Assembly (NCBI GenBank): GCA_028866975.1
Contig: JAGWHG010000035.1
Span: 1-6,049, forward strand
Length of the DNA: 6,049 nt
Direction of reading: 5' to 3'
Origin: Microcaldota archaeon
GTDB lineage: Archaea > Micrarchaeota > Micrarchaeia > Micrarchaeales > CABMGC01
In this document: piece by piece, positions 1 to 5,776 of the stretch
How positions within the stretch are numbered: the first letter of the stretch is position 1
Layout: each line of letters opens with the position of its first letter
Notes under the pieces: generated by a model
The model's database searches: none
The model's input: the letters and a program-made list of their open reading frames with translations, nothing else
Told to the model about the DNA's origin: nothing
Program-made: the position numbers and the translations under genes

Positions 1-249
1 TTCCCTCCTATAGCTCATGGCGGAGATGTGCCTGTCGAAATATGAAGCTATACCAAAGTGGCTCACGGAACCAATGAGTGTTGCATATCCGAGGGCAACT
101 GTGTAGATTCCGTAGCTGCTAGGGCCTAGGAGCCTTGCGACCGCGATGAACGTTGCGGTTGTTATGAGCAAGGCCAGGAACTTGCCTATGACGCTTGCAA
201 AGAAGGTGCGCGTGGCTCTCCTTCCTATCGATTCCTCTTCAACGTCCAT
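1..249 (-). CDS. Polysaccharide/oligosaccharide flippase, N-terminal part (runs off left edge)
   Basis: The frame is open from ATG at 249 to the window edge, giving 83 codons. After a short charged N-terminus (MDVEEESIGRRATR) come a hydrophobic helix at about residues 15-38, the segment ARLLGPSSYGIYTVA (38-52), and a second hydrophobic stretch to about residue 69. A first helix followed by 'ARxLGPxxYGxY' is the hallmark N-terminus of the polysaccharide_synt/MATE-like flippases (Wzx/RfbX type), which move lipid-linked sugars across the cytoplasmic membrane; full-length members have roughly 400-500 residues and 12-14 helices. The start is supported by a TATA-like box about 27 bases upstream, implying a leaderless mRNA; another ATG at 265 is out of frame. 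It is divergent from the GT-C-like membrane gene at 361, which suggests a shared role in surface glycan assembly. The transported substrate cannot be inferred. Confidence 0.85.
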   Translation of the reverse strand, partial: MDVEEESIGRRATRTFFASVIGKFLALLITTATFIAVARLLGPSSYGIYTVALGYATLIGSVSHFGIASYFDRHISAMSYRRE

Positions 250-270
250 TGGCACACACTTCCATGCTTG

Positions 271-281
271 TATTTTAAATA
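271..281 (-). promoter_or_regulatory. TATA-like box of the flippase gene
   Basis: On the minus strand this reads TATTTAAAATA. Its centre lies about 27 bases upstream of the ATG at 249, the usual archaeal TATA-to-start-site distance. Transcription would therefore begin at or next to the start codon (leaderless). No Shine-Dalgarno motif is visible before the ATG, which agrees with this. Confidence 0.6.
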
Positions 282-327
282 GTTTGTCCGTAATAGCTAC
301 TTAAACTGATAGTTTCTTTGCACGCAG

Positions 328-336
328 ACTTAAAAG
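328..336 (+). promoter_or_regulatory. TATA-like box of the GT-C-like membrane protein gene
   Basis: The sequence ACTTAAAAG is centred about 29 bases before the ATG at 361, so transcription should start at or within a few bases of that ATG (leaderless). This argues against the upstream TTG at 343 as the start, because that codon would lie before the predicted transcription start. A similar ACTTAAA lies at 299-305 and could be a weaker alternative box. Confidence 0.5.
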
Positions 337-360
337 AACTATTTGTGCGCGGACGATCAA

Positions 361-2667
361 ATGGAGGAGGGGCAGCACACTGAATTGCACCAGCACCATG
401 AGCACGCGGCAAAGTTCGATCTGCGCAAGGCACTAATCGAATACGCCCCCATACTTATACTATATCTAATAATAGCGCTCGTCGTGTTCTGGCCGCTGGT
501 CCTAAATGCCGCAAGCACAACGGTAAACGGCGCAGGAGACCTATACCAGAACCTATGGAACCTCTGGTGGGTCAACTATGCGACATTCACTTTGCATACC
601 TCGGCATACTTCACGCCGATGCTCTACTATCCTGTGGGCGCAAGCCTAGTCACACAGACTCTCTCGCCAATTGCAGCATACGTCAGCCTGCCGTTCCAGG
701 CAGTGAGCCTTGCATTCGGCTACAACATCGTCCTGCTACTCGACTTTATGCTCTCGGGCTTTTTCATGTACCTGCTTGCCGACTACCTTGTGAAGAACAA
801 GTACGCGGCATTCATAGCAGGAACTGTATTTGCATTCGCGCCGATGCACATGGCGCAGGCGCTATCGGGCCATCTGAACTGGACAAGCATAGAGTTCCTG
901 CCCATTTTCATACTCTTCTTTTTGATGATGATCCGCGACAAGAAGCTGATCTATTCGCTCTTCGCCGCGATAGCATTCGTCTTCCTGCTGTTCATGGGCG
1001 ATCCTGAGCAGGGGATAATAACCTCAGTATTCGCATTCATCATCCTGCTCTACTATGCCCTCGCAAAGAATCTGCGCTCAGAGATACTAAACATAAAGTT
1101 CGCGATGTCTTTGGGTGCATTGGTCGTTCTTATCTTGGTGATAGGCTCGCCATTTCTGCTTCCAATCTCATCTGCGTTCGGCAACGGCGTGCTCTCAAGC
1201 GCCAGCTCGCAGCTCAACGACATCTCGCACAACATGCTCTGGAGCGACCCAGTCGCGTCTTTTCTGCTTCCAAGCCCTTACAATAACATATTCACTCCTC
1301 TATCTGGCTCATACTTCTCGATATACTCAATAGACGCCACCGAGAGGGTGTCGTATCTTGGCTACATCGCTCTTGCACTTGCAGCAATTGCGGCTTGGCA
1401 TGACTACAAGAAGAACAAGCTGTCCCACACTGCGATTTGGATTATCGGCGGCATAATCTTTGGCTGGCTGGCTCTGGGTCCATATGTCCAGTTCGGCAAC
1501 CTGGTTTCATCCGGAATACCTTCGCTCTATCTGATCTACAAGGCGATACCGTTCTTCAACATAATACGAGAGCCTGCAAGATTCGACATGATACTAACTC
1601 TGTGCATGGCGGTCCTTGCCGCATACGGCTTTAAGGCGCTCGCAGAGGGCGTGAAGGCAAAGAGGCCGGAGAAGCTGCACATAGAAAAGCAGTACGCTGC
1701 AATAGTGGCATTCCTGATAATAATAGAATATGCGGGATTCCCGCTCACTGCGTCATTCATCGGCGCACACTTCCTAAATGTGCAGATACCTCTCGCCTAC
1801 AAGCAGCTAGGCGCCTTGCAGGGCAACTTCACCGTGCTGCCGATCCCTGCGATACAGAACGCAAGCAACATACAGCCGGAGCTCTACTTGGGCCGCGCGA
1901 TGTACTATCAGACTGCATATCACAGGCCGATACTCACCGGCTACACCTCAAGGGTCAACGAGACCGAGCTTCTTCCAGTATACACAATACCACTTGCCGG
2001 CGCGGCAAGCAACCTGGAGGCCGGGCAGGGCTTAACTTATGCCTCGCCAGTCAATGAGAACTACTCAAACGTCACGGCATTTTGGCTCTACAACGACAAG
2101 GTCGCTTTCATAGCCGTCGATAGGTCAGCATACAACCTCACGCAGCAGCAAGAGCTCTTCAACTATTTAGTATCGGTATACGGCCAGCCGGTATACCAGA
2201 ACCTCTCCGCGCCATACCCTAACAACAATGTCGTGATATTCTCGACTGCAAACGCAACGCAAAGGGTGGGAAGCACAATGGTCGCATACGCTGCAGGGCC
2301 ATGGGTGCAGGGATATTCGCTGTGCGCAAGCCAGTTCACATGCAACGCAACATTTGGCCAGGCATGGTGGGGGCTCAACGTTAGGGCGATAGACGTATAC
2401 TCTCCTGCAAACGCGACAGTGTCGATGAATTTCGTGGCGCAGGGCTATCAGAGCTCGATGCCGGTTTATCTATACCTCAATTCAATCTCTGGCATGGTCG
2501 ATAACATAACCGTCTCGACTGCGCCTGCAAGATACAATCTCACGCTGCAGCTATCGAAAGGGGTAAACCAGGTGTTCTTTGCGACGCAGAACACAACGAG
2601 CGCAACGTCACCTCTGAGCGCATATCTTAACGTCGGCATAAGGAACGTTACTTTCAGGGCAAGATAA
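361..2667 (+). CDS. GT-C/YfhO-like multi-spanning membrane protein with sequon-rich C-terminal domain
   Basis: Numbered from ATG 361 (768 residues); the frame stays open to TTG 343, but the TATA-like box at 328-336 favours the ATG. Residues 1-24 are hydrophilic with five His in ten residues. About 11-13 hydrophobic segments follow, roughly at 30-51, 95-120, 121-144, 148-168, 176-191, 196-213, 218-235, 247-269, 331-346, 357-376, 408-427 and 445-468. The first outer loop carries an Asp in GDLYQNLWNLWW (about 60), where GT-C glycosyltransferases have an acidic metal/substrate residue. The motif IREPARF at about 402-408 recalls the R-x-P-x-R-F seen before a late helix in YfhO-like membrane proteins. 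Residues 470-768 form a soluble beta-rich domain with 14 N-x-S/T sequons and a Cys pair (655, 661) that could form a disulfide. Likely role: a membrane glycosyltransferase or related surface-glycan enzyme. Family membership is inferred from topology and motifs; substrate unknown. Confidence 0.72.
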   Translation: MEEGQHTELHQHHEHAAKFDLRKALIEYAPILILYLIIALVVFWPLVLNAASTTVNGAGDLYQNLWNLWWVNYATFTLHTSAYFTPMLYYPVGASLVTQTLSPIAAYVSLPFQAVSLAFGYNIVLLLDFMLSGFFMYLLADYLVKNKYAAFIAGTVFAFAPMHMAQALSGHLNWTSIEFLPIFILFFLMMIRDKKLIYSLFAAIAFVFLLFMGDPEQGIITSVFAFIILLYYALAKNLRSEILNIKFAMSLGALVVLILVIGSPFLLPISSAFGNGVLSSASSQLNDISHNMLWSDPVASFLLPSPYNNIFTPLSGSYFSIYSIDATERVSYLGYIALALAAIAAWHDYKKNKLSHTAIWIIGGIIFGWLALGPYVQFGNLVSSGIPSLYLIYKAIPFFNIIREPARFDMILTLCMAVLAAYGFKALAEGVKAKRPEKLHIEKQYAAIVAFLIIIEYAGFPLTASFIGAHFLNVQIPLAYKQLGALQGNFTVLPIPAIQNASNIQPELYLGRAMYYQTAYHRPILTGYTSRVNETELLPVYTIPLAGAASNLEAGQGLTYASPVNENYSNVTAFWLYNDKVAFIAVDRSAYNLTQQQELFNYLVSVYGQPVYQNLSAPYPNNNVVIFSTANATQRVGSTMVAYAAGPWVQGYSLCASQFTCNATFGQAWWGLNVRAIDVYSPANATVSMNFVAQGYQSSMPVYLYLNSISGMVDNITVSTAPARYNLTLQLSKGVNQVFFATQNTTSATSPLSAYLNVGIRNVTFRAR

Positions 2668-2708
2668 TTGCAAAGGCGCCTTCGTCATTCGACTTTCTTG
2701 TAGACAAT

Positions 2709-2719
2709 CTTTATAAACT
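2709..2719 (+). promoter_or_regulatory. TATA-like box of the TRAM gene
   Basis: The sequence CTTTATAAACT is a good archaeal TATA match. A start site about 26 bases downstream, near 2740, would give a leader of roughly 37 bases to ATG 2777 or 52 bases to ATG 2792. The presence of a leader makes a Shine-Dalgarno site relevant to start choice for this gene. Confidence 0.55.
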
Positions 2720-2776
2720 CCCCACAGTATACTAACAACAGTTGCGCAAAACCTTACGGCGACTTGCGCGGCAAAA

Positions 2777-3022
2777 ATGGGAGTGGTAGAAATGGAAACA
2801 AACCTTAACGAAGGGGAGACGTACGACATGAGGGTTGCGGCAAAGAATCCGCACGGCGAAGGGATAGGCAAGATAAACGACCTCATAGTGTTCATCAAGA
2901 ACACAAAGACGAGGATCGGAAAGAGCTATCGCGTCAAGATCACAAAGGTGTATAGGACGTTTGCGTACGCCGAGTCGGTCGACGGCAAGCCTTTTATAGG
3001 TAATGGTAGCCTTATAATGTAG
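2777..3022 (+). CDS. Small TRAM-domain RNA-binding protein (81 aa, or 76 aa from the second ATG)
   Basis: The protein is almost entirely one TRAM domain (about residues 12-67): a beta strand in GETYDMRVAAK, the glycine-rich turn HGEGIGKI (26-33), a strand with DLIVFI, then RIGKSYRVKITKV and RTFAYAESV. This matches the family pattern G-x-G-I...hVF(I/V)...G..h.VkI.kV...FA.AE. TRAM is an OB-like nucleic-acid-binding fold. Stand-alone archaeal TRAM proteins are known as RNA chaperones, some cold-induced in methanogens, so a cytoplasmic RNA-binding or RNA-remodelling role is likely. The gene has its own TATA-like box and lies just upstream of psmB and aCPSF1 on the same strand, with a T-rich gap between. 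ATG 2777 has no Shine-Dalgarno site, whereas ATG 2792 (Met6) has GGGAGTGG ending five bases before it. The longer form is given here, but Met6 may be the true start. Confidence 0.85.
   Translation: MGVVEMETNLNEGETYDMRVAAKNPHGEGIGKINDLIVFIKNTKTRIGKSYRVKITKVYRTFAYAESVDGKPFIGNGSLIM
2779..2786 (+). promoter_or_regulatory. Probable ribosome binding site for the second TRAM-gene ATG (2792)
   Basis: GGGAGTGG resembles the archaeal Shine-Dalgarno sequence GGAGGTGA. Its GGAG core (2780-2783) is eight bases from ATG 2792, a normal spacing, and the motif lies inside the codons of the longer reading frame. It favours Met6 as the translation start because the predicted mRNA has a leader and the first ATG has no such motif. 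Confidence 0.45.
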
Positions 3023-3029
3023 AAGGGAG

Positions 3030-3062
3030 TTTTCAGTTTTTTTATTTAATTTTTCCAGTTTT
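3030..3062 (+). terminator. T-tract transcription terminator after the TRAM gene
   Basis: Four T runs follow the TRAM stop codon within 33 bases: four Ts at 3030-3033, seven at 3037-3043, five at 3050-3054 and four at 3059-3062. No hairpin precedes them. Archaeal RNA polymerase terminates intrinsically at such U tracts, and aCPSF1/FttA, encoded downstream in this window, promotes termination at U-rich 3' ends. The tract also overlaps the presumed psmB promoter. Confidence 0.55.
3041..3050 (+). promoter_or_regulatory. Presumed TATA box of psmB, inside the T-rich tract
   Basis: TTTATTTAAT is centred about 40 bases before the psmB ATG. It predicts a start site near 3071 and a leader of about 15 bases that just includes the ribosome binding site at 3073-3078. 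The box is hard to tell from the surrounding T-rich terminator sequence, so confidence is moderate. Confidence 0.45.
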
Positions 3063-3072
3063 AATTCTGTTT

Positions 3073-3078
3073 AGGTGG
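3073..3078 (+). promoter_or_regulatory. Ribosome binding site of psmB
   Basis: AGGTGG, seven bases before ATG 3086, matches the GGAGGTGA consensus complementary to the archaeal 16S rRNA tail. It fixes the psmB start, which gives a propeptide of 13 residues ending in Gly before the catalytic Thr. Confidence 0.6.
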
Positions 3079-3085
3079 CCAAAAT

Positions 3086-3721
3086 ATGGACTACAAGGAA
3101 TATTCAGAGAAAATACTGAAAGGCACTACTACTGTCGGACTAGTATGCGGCGATGGCGTTCTGCTCGGGGCAGACTCGAGGGCGAGCATGGATACGTTCC
3201 TTGCAAGCAGCGAGGCCGTCAAGGTCAATCGGATCGACAACAACCTCGGCATGACAATAGCAGGAGGGGTCGGGGACGCAGAATACGTGGTCAAGGTGCT
3301 CAAGGCGCAAAACGAGCTCTTCAAGATGAACGAGAACAAGCCTCTCTCGCCGACAGCAGCAACATCGCTGCTCTCAATCATACTTCAGGAGAACAAGATG
3401 ATGCCGTTCTTCGTGCAGCTCCTTCTCGGAGGGATGAACAACGGGACACCTGAGCTCTACAGCCTAGACATGATGGGCGGCTACATAAAGGAGTCGAAGT
3501 TCACATCAACCGGCAGCGGATCTCCGGTCGCTCTTGGATACCTAGAAGACGTGTACAAGAAGGACAAATCAACGCAGGAGATGAGCAAGCATGCAGTCAA
3601 GGCGCTCAAGATTGCGATGAAGCGAGACACCGCCACTGGAGACAGGATACACTTGGCAGTGATAACGAAGGCGGGCTACAAGGAGTACACGAAGGAGGAA
3701 GTCGAGGAGCTCGCCAAGTAG
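3086..3721 (+). CDS. psmB: Proteasome 20S core, beta subunit (catalytic)
   Basis: This 211-residue protein is the N-terminal-nucleophile threonine protease subunit that forms the two inner heptameric rings of the archaeal 20S proteasome. The propeptide is residues 1-13, ending KG, and cleavage before TTTVG exposes Thr14 as mature Thr1. Counting from Thr1, the catalytic set is present: Asp17 in GADSRAS, Arg19, and Lys33 in EAVKV. Also present are MTIAGGVGD, the STGSGS loop (Ser131, equivalent to Ser129 of the Thermoplasma enzyme), and RDTATGD with Asp168 and Thr171 at the usual Asp166/Ser169 positions. Position 45 is Ile, as expected for cleavage after hydrophobic residues. Length is normal for the family. 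The alpha subunit (psmA) is not in the window. A Shine-Dalgarno site precedes the ATG. The aCPSF1 gene follows 99 bases later and may be co-transcribed, an order known in other archaea. Confidence 0.97.
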   Translation: MDYKEYSEKILKGTTTVGLVCGDGVLLGADSRASMDTFLASSEAVKVNRIDNNLGMTIAGGVGDAEYVVKVLKAQNELFKMNENKPLSPTAATSLLSIILQENKMMPFFVQLLLGGMNNGTPELYSLDMMGGYIKESKFTSTGSGSPVALGYLEDVYKKDKSTQEMSKHAVKALKIAMKRDTATGDRIHLAVITKAGYKEYTKEEVEELAK

Positions 3722-3820
3722 GCGTTTTGCGATTGACCAGTCAAATGCAGTTTGTGGCTTAGATGACTAATAAGTCCAGTAAATTCCTAAGAAAGAGAAA
3801 AAGACAGTTTTAGTGATACC
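3722..3820 (+). other. Intergenic gap between psmB and aCPSF1
   Basis: These 99 bases contain no gene. Only a four-T run (3724-3727) follows the psmB stop, so termination there looks weak and read-through into aCPSF1 is plausible. Two small dyads are visible: TTGACCAGTCAA (3733-3744) and GACTAATAAGTC (3765-3776). The second contains an AT-rich core that could serve as a weak promoter with a start near 3796. Neither is strong enough to call as a regulatory site. Confidence 0.35.
3813..3817 (+). promoter_or_regulatory. Partial Shine-Dalgarno site before the TTG start of aCPSF1
   Basis: GTGAT matches the 3' half of GGAGGTGAT, the full complement of the 16S tail, and lies three bases before TTG 3821, so the pairing register is normal although the GGAG half is missing. 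The in-frame stop at 3788-3790 and the lack of any ATG or GTG between it and TTG leave TTG 3821 as the only reasonable start. The first in-frame ATG encodes residue 146, inside the conserved KH region. Confidence 0.45.
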
Positions 3821-5776
3821 TTGGAAGAGCAGCAGAAGGAAAAACAAGAAGCAAAGCACGTTCTTGAGAAAATAGAGGAGCTTATCCCTAGCGACGCAGG
3901 GTTCATCAAGGCCGAGTACGAAGGGCCCGACATTGCGATATACGTAAAGGACATAGCAAGGATCTTTAGCGATGAGAACATCGTCAAGGGCATCAGCGCG
4001 ACCGTCAAAAAGAAGCTCATAGTCAGAAGCGAAGGGGCAAAGCTCTTGGACCCAGAAACCGCCAAGAGAAAGATAATCGAGATCGTGCCAAAGGAAGCCG
4101 GCATAAACGAGGAGGGGATAAGGTTCATACCGGAGTTCAGCGAGGTCTTCCTCGAGGCGCTCAAGCCCGGGCTTGTCATAGGCAAGGGCGGATCGACACT
4201 AAAGCAGATAGTCATAGAGACCAAGTGGGTGCCTAGGGTCTATAGGACGCCGACGATGAACAGCGACGTCATCAAGGGGGTTCGGCAGATGCTGCTGCAG
4301 GAGAGCGCTTTTAGAAAGAAGTTCCTCACCGGAGTCGGCAAGAGGATAAATCGGACGATCCAAAAGAGCGAGTGGATAAAGGCTACGGCCCTTGGAGGAT
4401 TTAGGGAGGTCGGAAGAAGCTCGCTGCTAATCGAGACGAATCACTCAAAGGTGCTTATCGATTGCGGACTGAGCCCAGAGCCGTCGGTCAAGGGGCTGGA
4501 TGCAAACAAGGGCACCGATGAGAACAAGGCGTTCCCGTACCTCGACAGCGCAAACATCACGATTAACGACATAGACGCGGTCATACTTACGCACGCGCAC
4601 ATGGACCATACAGGTTTCGTTCCTTATCTTTACAAGTTCGGATACGAGGGTCCGGTGTACTGCACGCCTCCGACAAGAGACATTATAGCGCTGCTTCACT
4701 TCGACTACCTAAAGCTCGTGCAGAGAAGCGGTGGGACCCCGCTCTACGATGAGAAGGACGTGCGAAAGATGCTTTCGCACATAATCACAAGGGATTACCA
4801 TGAAGTCACCAACGTGACAGACGAGATAAAGCTTACATACCATAACGCCGGCCACATACTCGGAAGCAGCAGCGTCCACCTCCACATCGGAGAAGGTCTC
4901 TACAACATAGTGCACAGCGGCGATAACAAGTTCGGCTTCACAAGGCTGCTGGATCCTGCCGATACCAAGTATCCAAGGATCGATTCGCTGTTCATCGAGA
5001 GCACGAACGGGTTCCACAGCGACATAACGATAAACCGCCAGGAGGCCGAGATGAACCTGATCAACGCGATAAGCAGGGCGATACAAAACGGCGGCAAGGT
5101 GCTAATACCGCTCTTTGCCATAGGAAGGGCGCAGGAGATCATGCTGGTTTTGGAAGGCTACTTTGCGAACAATCCAAAATACAAGCTCGATGCGCCGATA
5201 TACCTCGACGGCATGCTGCTCGAAGCAAGCGCAATACACACCGCATATCCGGAGTACCTAAAGGCAGGACTACAGCACAGGATACTTAGCAACCGCTCAC
5301 CGTTTGAGAGCGAGATATTTGAGATAGCAAAGGGCGAGAGGGCAGAGATAATAGACAAGGGTCCTGCCGTAATACTTGCAAGCGGCGGAATGATGAACGG
5401 CGGCGTGAGCGTGGAATACTTCAAGGCGATGTCTGAGGATCCAAAGAACCTTCTGCTGTTCGTCGGTTACAACAGCGTCTCCTCGCTTGGAAGGAGGATA
5501 CAATCGGGAATCAAGGAGGTTCCGCTGCCAAACGAGGACGGCAAGCTGCAGAGCTACAAGGTCGGAATGCAGGTGCAGAACCTCGAAGGATTCTCCGGTC
5601 ACAGCGACAGGCGCCAGTTGATGAGTTTCATCGAAAACATAAGGCCGACGCCGAAGAAGGTTTTCACGATGCACGGGGAGGAATCCAAGTGCGAGGATCT
5701 TGCCCGCGGGGTATCGAACAGGCTTCGAGTGGAAGCAAGGGCCCCGATGAACCTAGATACGATTAGGTTCAAGTAA
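3821..5776 (+). CDS. fttA: aCPSF1/FttA: KH–beta-CASP ribonuclease, transcription termination factor
   Basis: This 651-residue protein is the archaeal homologue of the eukaryotic cleavage factor CPSF73; in methanogens it cuts nascent RNA after U-rich tracts and terminates transcription with RNA polymerase and Spt4/5. Domains: a charged N-terminus (1-12), KHa (about 13-80) without GxxG, KHb (about 82-160) with GKGG at 121-124, then metallo-beta-lactamase (about 185-395 and after 570) enclosing a beta-CASP domain (about 396-570). Zinc ligands are HAHMDH (His258, His260, Asp262, His263), His344 in AGH and Asp368 in SGD. Beta-CASP motif A is Glu393 in ESTNG, motif B His594 in SGHSD and motif C His618 in HGE. 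All catalytic residues are present, so it should be active. It starts at TTG, and the family is usually about 635 residues. The segment 549-560 departs from the common GYQ..GTLGR. psmB lies directly upstream, and the 3' end overlaps a convergent gene. Confidence 0.96.
   Translation: MEEQQKEKQEAKHVLEKIEELIPSDAGFIKAEYEGPDIAIYVKDIARIFSDENIVKGISATVKKKLIVRSEGAKLLDPETAKRKIIEIVPKEAGINEEGIRFIPEFSEVFLEALKPGLVIGKGGSTLKQIVIETKWVPRVYRTPTMNSDVIKGVRQMLLQESAFRKKFLTGVGKRINRTIQKSEWIKATALGGFREVGRSSLLIETNHSKVLIDCGLSPEPSVKGLDANKGTDENKAFPYLDSANITINDIDAVILTHAHMDHTGFVPYLYKFGYEGPVYCTPPTRDIIALLHFDYLKLVQRSGGTPLYDEKDVRKMLSHIITRDYHEVTNVTDEIKLTYHNAGHILGSSSVHLHIGEGLYNIVHSGDNKFGFTRLLDPADTKYPRIDSLFIESTNGFHSDITINRQEAEMNLINAISRAIQNGGKVLIPLFAIGRAQEIMLVLEGYFANNPKYKLDAPIYLDGMLLEASAIHTAYPEYLKAGLQHRILSNRSPFESEIFEIAKGERAEIIDKGPAVILASGGMMNGGVSVEYFKAMSEDPKNLLLFVGYNSVSSLGRRIQSGIKEVPLPNEDGKLQSYKVGMQVQNLEGFSGHSDRRQLMSFIENIRPTPKKVFTMHGEESKCEDLARGVSNRLRVEARAPMNLDTIRFK

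Noticed and set aside
343..360. Upstream TTG extension (MCADDQ) of the membrane protein
   Set aside because: The TATA-like box at 328-336 would place the transcript start at about 358-361, after this TTG, and no ribosome binding site precedes it. ATG 361 is the better start.
555..1007. 150-codon frame inside the membrane protein gene, plus strand
   Set aside because: It is an out-of-frame reading of a gene with clear helices and motifs; its product is rich in Cys, His, Arg and Pro and resembles no protein family.
2673..2682. Perfect 10-base palindrome AAGGCGCCTT after the membrane protein gene
   Set aside because: It is too short for an RNA hairpin, since the loop would consume its core, and no T run follows. 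It is probably chance; a protein-binding site cannot be excluded.
2608..2904. 98-codon minus-strand frame across the 2668-2776 gap
   Set aside because: It lies antisense to the TRAM gene and the end of the membrane gene, has no promoter or ribosome site, and its sequence looks random.
3722..3820. Possible C/D-box small RNA in the psmB–aCPSF1 gap
   Set aside because: TAGATGAC resembles a box C only partly, and no correctly spaced box D or internal C'/D' pair was found.
3787..4224. 145-codon minus-strand frame opposite the aCPSF1 N-terminus
   Set aside because: It is Ser/Phe/Leu-rich antisense to the conserved KH region, an effect of codon bias on the real strand.
4709..5086. Several long minus-strand frames opposite aCPSF1 (also 5297-5674)
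   Set aside because: They mirror the highly conserved metallo-beta-lactamase and beta-CASP motifs on the plus strand and have no start signals or family features.
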